64,000 nucleotides of DNA from Acidaminococcus sp. (GCA_019416065.1 DXYB01000001.1:66189-130188); one strand, 5' to 3'; positions 25,930-34,171 are shown, counted from the stretch's first letter. The notes: generated from the letters alone by a model not told the origin. Numbers and translations: made by a program.

Positions 25930-26685
25930 TTAAGAAAGTTTGGTCACTAGCGGCAAATCGTTTTTAGCGAAAATCGCTGCCAGCCACTGTTGCAGGGCAA
26001 CTGCCGTTTCCCCGTCAAAGGCTTCCTGGAGCCGGTTGTTGTTAGAAATAATCCGTACTGGCAGATACGGGATATTGTATTTGCGGGCAATCTCCCCCAC
26101 CGCCGCACATTCCATTTCTTCGCACAGCGCTCCAGTCTTTCTTGCCAGTTCCTCAATTTTTTCCGGGTAAGCATTCCATTGGTCTCCGGAAGCGATGCGT
26201 CCTTTGACTACTTTACCCCGGTTATATGACCGTTTTTGGGAATGCAGCCATGTCGCCCAGCGCTCATCTGTTTTTCTCCAGAAGGGCTCTGCATCCGTAT
26301 ATTCCGCTTCCTTGCCACTGTTTTCTAGTGCTACCAGATCCAGGTACAGCGTTTTACCTTGCAGCGAGGTATGAATCGAATCTGCATTGTAATACGATGT
26401 CCCGACTACTATATCATAGGGATGCAGATCTTTTGTGTAAGCCCCCGCCGTGCCTTCATTGACCACTAATTGGGGACGGAAGACTTCACAGCCCAGGGCC
26501 GTGGCAGCTGCCGCACTAGCGGTACCGATACCGGTCTGCCCCAGCACGATGGGCGTATCCCGCAGCATGCCTTTCCAAAAGAGAAAACTTCCCATAGAAA
26601 AAGTTTCTTCCTGCTTCATGGCATGGAGAAGCACTTGTACTTCACTGGTCATAGCCCCTAAAATCAGAATTGGTTTTACTCCCAT
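25930..26685 (-). CDS. Phosphorylase-family nucleosidase (MTA/SAH nucleosidase-like)
   Basis: 251 residues of the PNP/UDP phosphorylase family. ILGAMTSEVQVLLHAM opens the fold, GQTGIGTASAAAA and VNEGTAGAYTKDLHPYDIVVG are conserved, and the nucleoside-binding EEMECAAVGEIA corresponds to the MEGAA motif. Where MTA/SAH nucleosidases have the catalytic Asp in an ISD motif, this protein reads RIISNNNR. That change could alter base specificity, since asparagine at this site is known from 6-oxopurine phosphorylases. The exact substrate is open. It lies 8 bases before the SIMPL gene. Confidence 0.75.
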   Translation of the reverse strand: MGVKPILILGAMTSEVQVLLHAMKQEETFSMGSFLFWKGMLRDTPIVLGQTGIGTASAAAATALGCEVFRPQLVVNEGTAGAYTKDLHPYDIVVGTSYYNADSIHTSLQGKTLYLDLVALENSGKEAEYTDAEPFWRKTDERWATWLHSQKRSYNRGKVVKGRIASGDQWNAYPEKIEELARKTGALCEEMECAAVGEIARKYNIPYLPVRIISNNNRLQEAFDGETAVALQQWLAAIFAKNDLPLVTKLS

Positions 26686-26693
26686 ATCCTCTC

Positions 26694-27413
26694 CTAGTTC
26701 AGTGCAAACAGTGTATTGACGCGTACCGAAATGGTCAAGGCCTTAGGAGCAAGTTCCGTCGGGGTTGCCGCATCGGCACTTTCCATTTTGTTCATGCGCA
26801 GACTAGCACCCACAAGAGGCTGCTCTACCACGGACGTAGAAGGAATGCTGGCCTCCCGCAACACGCCCAGACTTCTGCCGCCGGCGTTCGCCACAGCTTG
26901 TGCCGTGTATTTGGCATTTTCTACTGCTTGGGCAAGGAGCTGCCGTTTAAAAAGGTCTTCGTTCTGCAGTCCAAACTGCACCTGGTCCACCCGGTTAATG
27001 CCGCTGGCAAGCCCTTTGTCGATCACAGTTCCCAATTGCTCCAGTTTTTTTACTTTTACGCTCCAACCTTGGGTAATGGCGTATCCCACAAGACTTTGCT
27101 TGCCGCTGCGGTCATAGCTATACCGGGGAGATACATCATAATAGGACGTAGCGATATCATTCCGGTCAATGCCCTGTGCCAGCATAGCATGCATGAATTT
27201 ACTGCTGCTGTCAGCCCCTGCCTGCCGGACTTCTTCCACGGTTTTCCCCTGTTTTTCAAAAGAGAACTGCACCGTTGCCATATCTGGGTCCACAGTACGT
27301 GTAGCCACCCCTGCGATTTGAATCGTGTCCAGTGGCTGTTCTGCCATGGCCGGTGGCATATGAAGCCCCAGCGCCAGCGCAGCTGCTAGCATCATCATTC
27401 CCACTTTTTTCAA
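26694..27413 (-). CDS. SIMPL (DUF541) domain secreted protein
   Basis: About 239 residues with a signal peptide (MMMLAAALALGLHMPPAMA) and the SIMPL/DUF541 domain (IQIAGVATRTVDPDMATVQFSFEKQGKTVEEVRQ; VENAKYTAQAVANAGGR). Periplasmic members are linked to oxidative stress tolerance in some proteobacteria; the molecular role is unknown. The likely start is a TTG (LKKVGMMM) with GAGGTGAT upstream; no better ATG with a ribosome site precedes the signal peptide. Confidence 0.8.
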   Translation of the reverse strand: MKKVGMMMLAAALALGLHMPPAMAEQPLDTIQIAGVATRTVDPDMATVQFSFEKQGKTVEEVRQAGADSSSKFMHAMLAQGIDRNDIATSYYDVSPRYSYDRSGKQSLVGYAITQGWSVKVKKLEQLGTVIDKGLASGINRVDQVQFGLQNEDLFKRQLLAQAVENAKYTAQAVANAGGRSLGVLREASIPSTSVVEQPLVGASLRMNKMESADAATPTELAPKALTISVRVNTLFALN

Positions 27414-27463
27414 TGGTATCACCTCATGATCATATTTCAACACCATTATAGCACAATTCCCCG

Positions 27464-27961
27464 TTAGGATTGCTGATGGGCCTGGACATTCTTCCAAGCT
27501 GGACAATCTCCGTCCCGTGCTCCGTGGCAAGCTACATCGCTTGCAGCTTGCTGCGCTTCAATCTGCCGGGTGATATCCTCCAGTGTCACCGTTTTCAGGC
27601 GCTCCAGGCACAAGTCATTTAATTCCCCATACAGATGGTCAAACACTCCGCTCATGCCACTGCTGATAAAGCAATCGGTTTCTTCATTGCCGCTGCGCCA
27701 TTTTGTATCTACAAAAACCGTATCCATACCCTTTGCGATTTCATATAAGCTGGCTTTTTCCAGTCCGGTTTTCGGACAATACCCACCCACATGACCCTCC
27801 CGGGTGGTGACAAGCCCCAGTTTTTTGAGCTTGCCCATAATCTTACGTACCCGGGCCGGGTTGGTGCAGATATTTTCCGCCAGTTCCTCACTTGAGGCCA
27901 GGCATTTCCGGTGATGCAAATACACCAGGGCATGGACTGCTACAATAAAATCACTTTTCAT
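27464..27961 (-). CDS. Rrf2 family transcriptional regulator
   Basis: About 165 residues with the Rrf2 winged helix (SDFIVAVHALVYLHHRK, TNPARVRKIMGKLKKLGLVTTREGHVGGYCP). Cysteines at DCFI and a CHGARDGDCPAW tail are present, but not the spaced three-cysteine cluster of IscR, so it may be a thiol-based or ligand sensor instead. It lies downstream of trxA-trxB across a palindromic hairpin, suggesting redox-linked control. Confidence 0.82.
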   Translation of the reverse strand: MKSDFIVAVHALVYLHHRKCLASSEELAENICTNPARVRKIMGKLKKLGLVTTREGHVGGYCPKTGLEKASLYEIAKGMDTVFVDTKWRSGNEETDCFISSGMSGVFDHLYGELNDLCLERLKTVTLEDITRQIEAQQAASDVACHGARDGDCPAWKNVQAHQQS

Positions 27962-27974
27962 AGTAACCCACATA

Positions 27975-27999
27975 AAGCAGGCTGAAACTCAGCCTGCTT
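27975..27999 (-). terminator. Perfect hairpin between trxB and the Rrf2 gene
   Basis: An 11-bp perfect stem (27975-27985 with 27989-27999) around a three-base loop. The T run on the minus strand is only three bases (TTTATG), so it may be an attenuator. It lies immediately upstream of the Rrf2 start. Confidence 0.6.
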
Positions 28000-28009
28000 C
28001 CCTCTCTTT

Positions 28010-28930
28010 TTATTTCTGCCGGTTCAAGTAGTCCTCTGCATAATGGACCGCCACAGCAGCATCTCCCACCGCCGTAACAATTTGCCGTACGGTTTTGGTC
28101 CGCACATCCCCTGCCGCAAAAACGCCCGGCAAGGAAGTTTTGGTATCTTCCCCCGCTACAATATAGCCGCTGGGATCCAGTTCCACCTGTCCTTTAAACA
28201 AGCCACTTTCCGGGACGCGCCCAATAGCAACAAACAAGCCATCGGCAGGAATCACCTGCATTTCACCGGTTTTAACATTTCTCAGTTCCACACCGGTTAA
28301 TTTTTTGTCCGCTTTCAGGGCGGTAATCACGCTGTTCCACTGGATTTTAACGCCACTTTGTTCCAATTTTTCCACACTGCGGGCAGGAGCCCGCAGCGCA
28401 TCCCGCCGATGCACCAGGGTGACGCTGCCAGCCAGTTTGGCGAGATACAGGGCATCACCTACAGCCGTATTGCCGCCACCGTTTACCACTACGGTTTTGC
28501 CTTTGTAAAAATTCCCGTCGCAGGTAGCGCAATAGGAAATCCCCCGGTTGATCAGGCTGTCTTCCTGGGCAATGCCAAGCTTCCGGGGATTGGCCCCGGT
28601 AGCAAGGATTACAGTTTTCCCTTCCAGCACACCTTCGCTGGTTTCCACGACCTTTGGGCTAGCGGCAAGATCAACTTTCCGCACTTCGGCGTAAATTGTT
28701 TCGGCCCCAGCTTTTTCCGCCTGCTGCTGCATCTGTTCTCCCAACGTAAAGCCATCTACGCCATCAGGAAATCCTGGATAGTTTTCAATCTGGCTGGTGG
28801 TAGCCATTTGGCCCCCCGGGGCTAGTTTTTCCACCACTGCCGCGGTTAGGCCGCTTCTAGCAGCATAAATGGCAGCGGTATAGCCGCAAGGACCACCACC
28901 AATAATTAGAATATCATACACTTTGCTCAT
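28010..28930 (-). CDS. trxB: Thioredoxin reductase (NAD(P)H)
   Basis: About 306 residues. The FAD motif is ILIIGGGPCGYTAAIYAARSG, the redox motif CATC is at residues 134-137, and the nucleotide-binding GGGNTAVGDALYLAKLAGSVTLVHRRDALR has the HRRxxxR pattern of NADPH enzymes. It reduces the adjacent thioredoxin. The ATG overlaps the trxA stop (ATGA) with an AAAGGTG upstream, so the longer frame is not used. Confidence 0.93.
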   Translation of the reverse strand: MSKVYDILIIGGGPCGYTAAIYAARSGLTAAVVEKLAPGGQMATTSQIENYPGFPDGVDGFTLGEQMQQQAEKAGAETIYAEVRKVDLAASPKVVETSEGVLEGKTVILATGANPRKLGIAQEDSLINRGISYCATCDGNFYKGKTVVVNGGGNTAVGDALYLAKLAGSVTLVHRRDALRAPARSVEKLEQSGVKIQWNSVITALKADKKLTGVELRNVKTGEMQVIPADGLFVAIGRVPESGLFKGQVELDPSGYIVAGEDTKTSLPGVFAAGDVRTKTVRQIVTAVGDAAVAVHYAEDYLNRQK

Positions 28931-29253
28931 AAAGCACCTTTTTCCGTGAGCCAATCTTTCACGGCGGCTTTAGAAGGCGGGTTTACCAATAGTTCGCTGC
29001 ACTTGCCATCTTTCACCAGCATCAGGCTGGGAATAGTTTCTACCTGGAACCGTTGCGCCAATTCTGGTTGTTCATCAATATCGACGCTGCCAAAGGATAC
29101 TTTATCCGCAATTTCTGCCGCCAGTTGTCCCATAGCCGGTTTCAAACGTTTGCAATAGCCGCACCAAACAGCAGAAAATCCCACCACAAACGGTTTGCTG
29201 CTTTTTACCACATCGGTTTCAAAATTATCTTTCGTAACATGTAAAAAATCCAT
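28927..29253 (-). CDS. Thioredoxin with a CGYC active site
   Basis: 108 residues of the thioredoxin fold. The active site reads W-CGYC (Cys31, Cys34) instead of the usual WCGPC, and the cis-proline lies in ETIPSLML (Pro75). A tyrosine in place of proline shifts the redox potential in related proteins, so its partners may differ from classic thioredoxin. The ATG has an AGGAGG eight bases upstream. It is coupled to trxB, which is likely its reductase. Confidence 0.9.
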   Translation of the reverse strand: MDFLHVTKDNFETDVVKSSKPFVVGFSAVWCGYCKRLKPAMGQLAAEIADKVSFGSVDIDEQPELAQRFQVETIPSLMLVKDGKCSELLVNPPSKAAVKDWLTEKGAL

Positions 29254-29310
29254 GATCAAAGCCTCCTCTTGCTCGCCTTGCTAAAAAACTACGCAAAAAT
29301 TTATACTGTA

Positions 29311-29339
29311 ATTTTATCAAATACACTTTTCACTGTCAA
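29311..29339 (-). promoter_or_regulatory. Promoter of trxA-trxB
   Basis: TTGACA (29334-29339) and TAAAAT (29311-29316) with a 17-base spacer. It begins within ten bases of the T run that ends the ompH transcript. Confidence 0.75.
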
Positions 29340-29346
29340 GAGACGA

Positions 29347-29373
29347 GAAAAGGGCATGCCTTGTGACATGCCC
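29347..29373 (-). terminator. Intrinsic terminator after the ompH gene
   Basis: GGGCATG pairs with CATGCCC around an eight-base loop, followed by TTTTC on the minus strand. Confidence 0.7.
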
Positions 29374-29389
29374 CTCAATTTTTATGAAA

Positions 29390-29833
29390 TTACTTCGCGC
29401 CAACAGCCTTCAACACATCATTGGTCAGATCGGTCCCACCGTCTACCACAGCACCAGCAGTGAGCACGGTATCAATGCCTTTTTCCTTGGCTACTTTGTG
29501 TACTGCATCCAGGATCTTCTTCCGAATAGGGTTAAACAGATCCTGTTCTCTTTTGGCAATCCGTTCGCTCAGGGTAGAGTCCAGTGCCCGTTTGCCGTTA
29601 TCGTCCAGGCTAGGTGCTTTTTCCTGAAATTCTTTCTGTGCTTTCTGTTGTTCCAGGTTCATAGCGGCCCGGGCAGAAGCAAATTCAGGGTGATGGGAAA
29701 ACACCGTATTTAAATCTACGTAGCCAATGGTCTCAGCGGCATAGGCAGTGGCAGGAACCACGACGCTACTGGTTCCGCAGCCGACCATTAACGCCATAAC
29801 CACAGCTAACAATTGTTTTTTCAAAGTACTCAT
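29390..29833 (-). CDS. OmpH/Skp family periplasmic chaperone
   Basis: About 147 residues: a signal sequence that could be cleaved at AYA-AET or lipidated at the VGC cysteine, then a Skp-like coiled-coil region (VDLNTVFSHHPEFASARAAMNLEQQKAQKEFQEK, RIAKREQDLFNPIRKKI). Skp proteins hold unfolded outer-membrane proteins in the periplasm, so this gene indicates a diderm cell. The start is uncertain: the ATG directly abuts an AGAGAGG, and a TTG nine bases further on fits ribosome-site spacing better. Confidence 0.85.
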   Translation of the reverse strand: MSTLKKQLLAVVMALMVGCGTSSVVVPATAYAAETIGYVDLNTVFSHHPEFASARAAMNLEQQKAQKEFQEKAPSLDDNGKRALDSTLSERIAKREQDLFNPIRKKILDAVHKVAKEKGIDTVLTAGAVVDGGTDLTNDVLKAVGAK

Positions 29834-29877
29834 CCTCTCTTTCAAAATGGAACCCATTTTTTAAGTTCTTACGGGCC

Positions 29878-29906
29878 ATTATACCATGCACAACTATCCT
29901 GCGCAA
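29878..29906 (-). promoter_or_regulatory. Promoter of the ompH gene
   Basis: TTGCGC (29901-29906) and TATAAT (29878-29883) with a 17-base spacer and a TGG extension before the -10. It lies directly after the csoR terminator. Confidence 0.7.
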
Positions 29907-29910
29907 GATG

Positions 29911-29948
29911 AAAAACGCTCCGGGTGAAAGATTTGTTCTACCCGGGGC
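29911..29948 (-). terminator. Intrinsic terminator after csoR
   Basis: A nine-base stem (29917-29925 with 29940-29948, one mismatch) followed by GTTTTTC on the minus strand. Confidence 0.7.
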
Positions 29949-29962
29949 CTTTTCCTTCGTTT

Positions 29963-30253
29963 TTATTTCATCAGTTTCTGCAGCGTCTCACAGAGTTCGT
30001 CCACCACCGTATCATCCCCAGCCCGGATGTCCTTGGCAACGCAATTGTGAATATGGTCCGCCAATAATTTTTTGTTAAACGCATTGAGTCCGTTGGAGAT
30101 GGCACTGACCTGGGTCAGAATATCCACACAGTACCGATCTTCTTCCAACATCCGTTTCACGCCCCGCACCTGCCCCTCAATCCGGTTCAGCCGCGTGATG
30201 AGATCTTGATATTTCTTGCTGTCTTTGTCCCGCATTGTCTTTTCGTGCATCAT
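29963..30253 (-). CDS. csoR: CsoR-type metal-sensing repressor (DUF156)
   Basis: 96 residues with the four-helix DUF156 fold (YQDLITRLNRIEGQVRGVKRMLEEDRYCVDIL). Cys42, His67 and Cys71 match the Cu(I)-binding Cys-His-Cys triad of CsoR, so copper is the probable ligand; a glutamate near position 86 also fits. It is monocistronic. Copper genes in the window (copA, HMA protein) are distant, but both have operator-like palindromes. Its own promoter carries a different palindrome. Confidence 0.85.
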   Translation of the reverse strand: MMHEKTMRDKDSKKYQDLITRLNRIEGQVRGVKRMLEEDRYCVDILTQVSAISNGLNAFNKKLLADHIHNCVAKDIRAGDDTVVDELCETLQKLMK

Positions 30254-30266
30254 AATACAATACCTC

Positions 30267-30304
30267 CGTTACGTATATTGTAACGAAAAAAAACAGATTG
30301 TCAA
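30267..30304 (-). promoter_or_regulatory. csoR promoter with overlapping palindrome
   Basis: TTGACA (30299-30304) and TACAAT (30277-30282) with a 16-base spacer. A CGTTAC-N7-GTAACG palindrome (30267-30285) covers the -10 region, the place expected for an autoregulatory operator. The -35 lies inside the ileS terminator stem. Confidence 0.65.
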
Positions 30305-30320
30305 GAAAGACAATCTGTTT
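30286..30320. terminator. Intrinsic terminator after ileS
   Basis: A 12-bp perfect stem (30291-30302 with 30309-30320) around AAGAAA, with a run of eight A before it, which is the T run on the minus strand. It can also work in the plus direction. Confidence 0.9.
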
Positions 30321-30341
30321 TTCGTAATCAATTGTTCCAGA

Positions 30342-33155
30342 TTATTCCAAAGCGGCGCAGCATTTAGCGCACAGTTCCGGATGATCCGGGTTTTGTCCCA
30401 CGGTGGTGCTGTGGGTCCAGCAGCGCTGGCATTTTTCTCCTTCGGCAGCTTCCACCACGACCTTCAGGTCTTCCCGTCCTGTGTTTTCTCCAGCATCCCC
30501 CACACCTTCGTGGAGTACTGCCTGGGAGACAATCAAAAGGGTCGCCAGATCTTTTTCCACTGCCTGCAAATCTTTGTAGGCGTCCCCGGTAGCGTACAAT
30601 TCCACCTTGGCATCCAGAGAATTGCCGATGGTTTTATTCCGACGGGCCACTTCCAGGACTTTTGTGATTTCCCCGCGAACAGCCAGGAACGCATCCCATT
30701 TTTCCTGCAGCCCTTCTTTTTCATATTCCGGATGCGGCTGCGGCCAGGGCAGCATTTGCACGCTTTTTGGCGCATCTGCCGGTTTATTCATATACCCATA
30801 GACTTCTTCCATGGTAAAGGAAAGTACGGGCATCAGCATCACCATCAACTCTTCTAGGATCTGGTACATAGCCGTCTGAGCAGAACGGCGGCCTTTACTG
30901 TCTTTTTTGGAGGTATACAGCCGGTCTTTAATAATATCCAGATAGAAGGCGCTCATATCCACCGTGCAGAAATTGTGGATGGCATGGAACAGTACGTGGA
31001 AGTCATAGGCTTCATAGGCATCGGTCACAGCCTTTTTCAAGGCCTCAAAGCGCATGAGTGCCCATTGATCCAGTTCTTCCATTTCTGCAAACGGGACTTT
31101 TTCCGTCTGGTAATCAAAATCAGACGTATTGCCCAGAATATACCGGATCGTATTACGCACCTTGCGATAGGCTTCTGCCAGTTGCTTTAGGATTACAGGG
31201 GAAATCCGCACATCCTGCTTGTAGTCGGAAGAAGCTGCCCACAACCGGACAATATCCGCCCCATACTGGGAAATCACTTCCTGAGGCACTACCACGTTGC
31301 CCAGGGATTTACTCATTTTGCGCCCTTCCCCATCCAGCACGTAGCCATGGGTCAAAACGCTGTCATAGGGAGCACGACCGGTGACTGCCACACTGGTGAG
31401 CAGGGAGCTTTGGAACCAGCCACGGTGCTGATCGCTGCCTTCTAGGTACATGCTTGCAGGCCATTCCAATTCAGGACGCACCTTGCACACACCCATATGG
31501 GAAGAGCCGCTGTCGAACCACACGTCCATGATATCCTTTTCCTTGCGGAAATGGGTACCGCCGCACTTGGGACATTTGGTTCCTTCCGGCAGGAGTTCTT
31601 CTGCCGTATGATTCCACCAGGCATCGGAGCCTTCTTTTTCAAAAATCGCAGCAATTTTTTCAATGGTTTCTTCGTTAACCAGCGGTTCCCCGCAGTCCTC
31701 ACAGTAAAAAATGGGAATGGGCACGCCCCAGACTCTTTGCCGGGAAATACACCAGTCATGACGATCCGCCACCATATTATGAATCCGCTGCTCGCCCCAG
31801 GTAGGAATCCACTGTACATTTTCAATGGCCTGTAGCGCTTTGTCACGGAATCCATCCACCGAGCAGAACCACTGTTCCGACGCACGGAAAATAATGGGGT
31901 TCTTGCAGCGCCAGCAGTGGGCGTACTGGTGGTGAATACTCTTTTTGCCCAGTAGTGTATTGTTTTCAGCCAGGTGTTTAATCACAAGTCCGTTGCTGTC
32001 AAAGACAAATTTCCCTTTAAACAGCTCTCCTGCTTCTTCGGTAAAGCACCCTTTCTGGTCCACTGGGCAAAGGATGGGCAGGTTATATTTTAGGCCTGTG
32101 AGATAGTCCACGTCCCCGTGTCCAGGAGCCGTATGCACGCAGCCAGAGCCGGATTCCAGCGTCACATAGTCCGCCAGCACCACGAGAGATTTCCGGTGGT
32201 TATATTCCGGGAAAGGATGTTCACATTCCATATATTCCATATCCCGGCCCTTGGTGGTTCCCAGTACCTTGCCAAAGGTTACGCCACATTCTTCTGCCAC
32301 TTTATCCACCAGATCAGCCGCCATAATGAGGACTTCCCCATTATATTCCACCCAAGCATAGTCAAAATCCGGGTTTAGGGCAATGGCATCGTTGGCAGGA
32401 ATAGTCCAGGGCGTGGTGGTCCAAATGACCATATAGGCCGCTTTCCCTTCCGTGCCAGCAGGCCGCTTGCCATTATCCTTGCTCAGGGGAAATTTTACAT
32501 AAATAGTCGGTGTCTTTTGGTCTGCATATTCGATTTCCGCTTCTGCCAGGGCTGTTTCGCAATGGGGGCACCAGTACACTGTTTTTTTGCCTTTGTAAAT
32601 ATAGCCTTTATTGGCCATGGCGCCAAAGACACGGATCTGTTGCGCCTCAAAATGCGGATCCAAGGTGACATAGGGATGATCCCAATCCCCCAAAACCCCC
32701 AGCCGTTTAAAATCTTTCCGCTGAGTATCGATCCACCCCAGGGCATACTCCCGGCACATTTTCCGCAATTCCACAGCAGACAGTTTATGCCGGTCCACCC
32801 CAGTGGCTTTGAGGCAAGCGTGTTCAATGGGCATGCCATGGGTATCCCAGCCCGGCACATAAGGGGTATCATAGCCCTGGGCATATTTGTACTTCACAAT
32901 AATATCTTTCAGCACCTTGTTTAAGGCATGCCCCATATGAATATTTCCGTTGGCATAGGGAGGGCCGTCATGCAGCACAAACTTTTTGTGACCCGTGTGC
33001 AGCTTTTGTTTTTCCCCATAAATATCATTTTTGTACCAAAAATCCAATAGTTCTGGTTCCCGTTGGGGCAACCCTGCCCGCATAGGAAACTCCGTCTGGG
33101 GCAAGTTTAACGTTGCACTGTATTTGTCTTCTTTTTTACTCGCATCTTTACTCAC
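30342..33155 (-). CDS. ileS: Isoleucyl-tRNA synthetase
   Basis: 937 residues, full length. The HIGH-type motif is PPYANGNIHMGHALNK, the KMSKS motif is GRKMSKSLGNVV, the editing domain carries the WTTTPWTIPANDAIAL signature, and a C-terminal zinc module CQRCWTHS...CAKC is present. It attaches isoleucine to tRNA-Ile and edits valine. Expression is controlled by the T-box in its leader. The AGGTG site lies just before the ATG. Confidence 0.97.
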   Translation of the reverse strand: MSKDASKKEDKYSATLNLPQTEFPMRAGLPQREPELLDFWYKNDIYGEKQKLHTGHKKFVLHDGPPYANGNIHMGHALNKVLKDIIVKYKYAQGYDTPYVPGWDTHGMPIEHACLKATGVDRHKLSAVELRKMCREYALGWIDTQRKDFKRLGVLGDWDHPYVTLDPHFEAQQIRVFGAMANKGYIYKGKKTVYWCPHCETALAEAEIEYADQKTPTIYVKFPLSKDNGKRPAGTEGKAAYMVIWTTTPWTIPANDAIALNPDFDYAWVEYNGEVLIMAADLVDKVAEECGVTFGKVLGTTKGRDMEYMECEHPFPEYNHRKSLVVLADYVTLESGSGCVHTAPGHGDVDYLTGLKYNLPILCPVDQKGCFTEEAGELFKGKFVFDSNGLVIKHLAENNTLLGKKSIHHQYAHCWRCKNPIIFRASEQWFCSVDGFRDKALQAIENVQWIPTWGEQRIHNMVADRHDWCISRQRVWGVPIPIFYCEDCGEPLVNEETIEKIAAIFEKEGSDAWWNHTAEELLPEGTKCPKCGGTHFRKEKDIMDVWFDSGSSHMGVCKVRPELEWPASMYLEGSDQHRGWFQSSLLTSVAVTGRAPYDSVLTHGYVLDGEGRKMSKSLGNVVVPQEVISQYGADIVRLWAASSDYKQDVRISPVILKQLAEAYRKVRNTIRYILGNTSDFDYQTEKVPFAEMEELDQWALMRFEALKKAVTDAYEAYDFHVLFHAIHNFCTVDMSAFYLDIIKDRLYTSKKDSKGRRSAQTAMYQILEELMVMLMPVLSFTMEEVYGYMNKPADAPKSVQMLPWPQPHPEYEKEGLQEKWDAFLAVRGEITKVLEVARRNKTIGNSLDAKVELYATGDAYKDLQAVEKDLATLLIVSQAVLHEGVGDAGENTGREDLKVVVEAAEGEKCQRCWTHSTTVGQNPDHPELCAKCCAALE

Positions 33156-33175
33156 GTCGACACCTCCAATAAAAT

Positions 33176-33407
33176 AAGTCCCGCCCCCGAAGGGACGAGA
33201 CTTTGCACCCGTGGTACCACCCTCATGACAGCTGTGCTGCCACTTTCTATGAGATAACGGTCATAACCCGGGGTCTTTTACTCCTCTTCAAAGACCGGCT
33301 CCAGAATGATCTTTACTTTTCCCTCTCCTGCCCGGGCTCCCACCGTCCCCAAGTCGCTGTACCGAAAGAAAAGCTACTGTTTCTGTCATTGCCTGTTGCA
33401 ATTTGTA
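33176..33407 (-). ncRNA. T-box riboswitch leader of ileS
   Basis: On the minus strand the conserved T-box GGGTGGTACC lies in an antiterminator segment (rc of 33211-33222). It is followed by a terminator hairpin (33176-33203, stem AAGTCtCGtCCC with a TTCG loop). A stem III-like hairpin occupies 33272-33296. Upstream on the 3' side of stem I, adjacent isoleucine codons AUC (33308-33310) and AUU (33305-33307) are candidate specifiers. Uncharged tRNA-Ile would stabilise the antiterminator and switch ileS on. Confidence 0.9.
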
Positions 33408-33413
33408 GTCCTT

Positions 33414-33442
33414 ATTATACACTGCTTCCCCATTCCCGTCAA
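33414..33442 (-). promoter_or_regulatory. Promoter of the ileS T-box leader
   Basis: TTGACG (33437-33442) and TATAAT (33414-33419) with a 17-base spacer. Confidence 0.8.
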
Positions 33443-33478
33443 CGGAAAGAATGGGGATCCGCGCACTAGTAAATTAAG

Positions 33479-33961
33479 TCATGCTCCTTGGCAATCTGAC
33501 AGATTTCTCTTTCCCGTCAATTGGTCCAGGATAATCTTTCCGAGTTTTAAGTGAGCAAGCCCTTTACAGCGCGTTAAAGGGTAGTCATGATACCCATAAT
33601 GGGCCAACAGGCAGTTCATCCCCGCAAGGATTTCTTTCTCCTCTTCGATAAAAACGCATTGCCCAAACCCGATAACACTCTCATAGCGGGTTGTGATGCC
33701 ATGGGCAGTAGGCTCCACTTTATGAAAGATATCCCCTTCCACACAGACCTTGGGATTCTTTTTAAGAAAATCCAGCTTTAACCCCTCTTGGGCACAGTGG
33801 AAATATATTACAGCCTTGCCATCCTGCTGTGTGCAACCAAAGGAAACAGGCACTACATAAGCCTGGTTTTCCACAGCCATACCAATCCGCAAGGTATCAC
33901 ATTTTGCTAGCATAGCATAAATTTCCGCACTATCCTTGACTTCCCTGTCTTTTCTCCGCAT
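33479..33961 (-). CDS. Pyridoxamine 5'-phosphate oxidase family flavoprotein (NimA-like)
   Basis: About 160 residues of the split-barrel FMN-binding fold (CDTLRIGMAVENQAYVVPVSFG, FHCAQEGLKLDFLKKNPKVCVEGD, YESVIGFGQCVFIEEEKE). Relatives include nitroimidazole-resistance proteins and general reductases, but the substrate here is unknown. The start at MRRKDREVKD has a GGGAGG site 9 bases upstream. It stands alone between the ileS promoter and an accessory stretch. Confidence 0.8.
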   Translation of the reverse strand: MRRKDREVKDSAEIYAMLAKCDTLRIGMAVENQAYVVPVSFGCTQQDGKAVIYFHCAQEGLKLDFLKKNPKVCVEGDIFHKVEPTAHGITTRYESVIGFGQCVFIEEEKEILAGMNCLLAHYGYHDYPLTRCKGLAHLKLGKIILDQLTGKRNLSDCQGA

Positions 33962-34108
33962 AAATAAGCCTCCCTGGTTCCTTATTTGTATGCCCATCGT
34001 TTTTAGCTATTTTACACAAAACACACGTAAAAATATAACCATTATGCAAAAAGTAACACCTTTATTGTACCATTGAAACTACGCGAGGTTCAAGAAGGAT
34101 ATACCGCA

Positions 34109-34140
34109 CAAAAAAGCACCTGCTAGGTAAGCAAGTGCTT
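34109..34140 (-). terminator. Intrinsic terminator after the Rpn remnant
   Basis: AAGCAC-TGCT pairs with AGCA-GTGCTT (one mismatch) followed by a T run on the minus strand. Confidence 0.7.
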
Positions 34141-34171
34141 GATCTACACCTTATTAAAAAGCTATTGGCTA

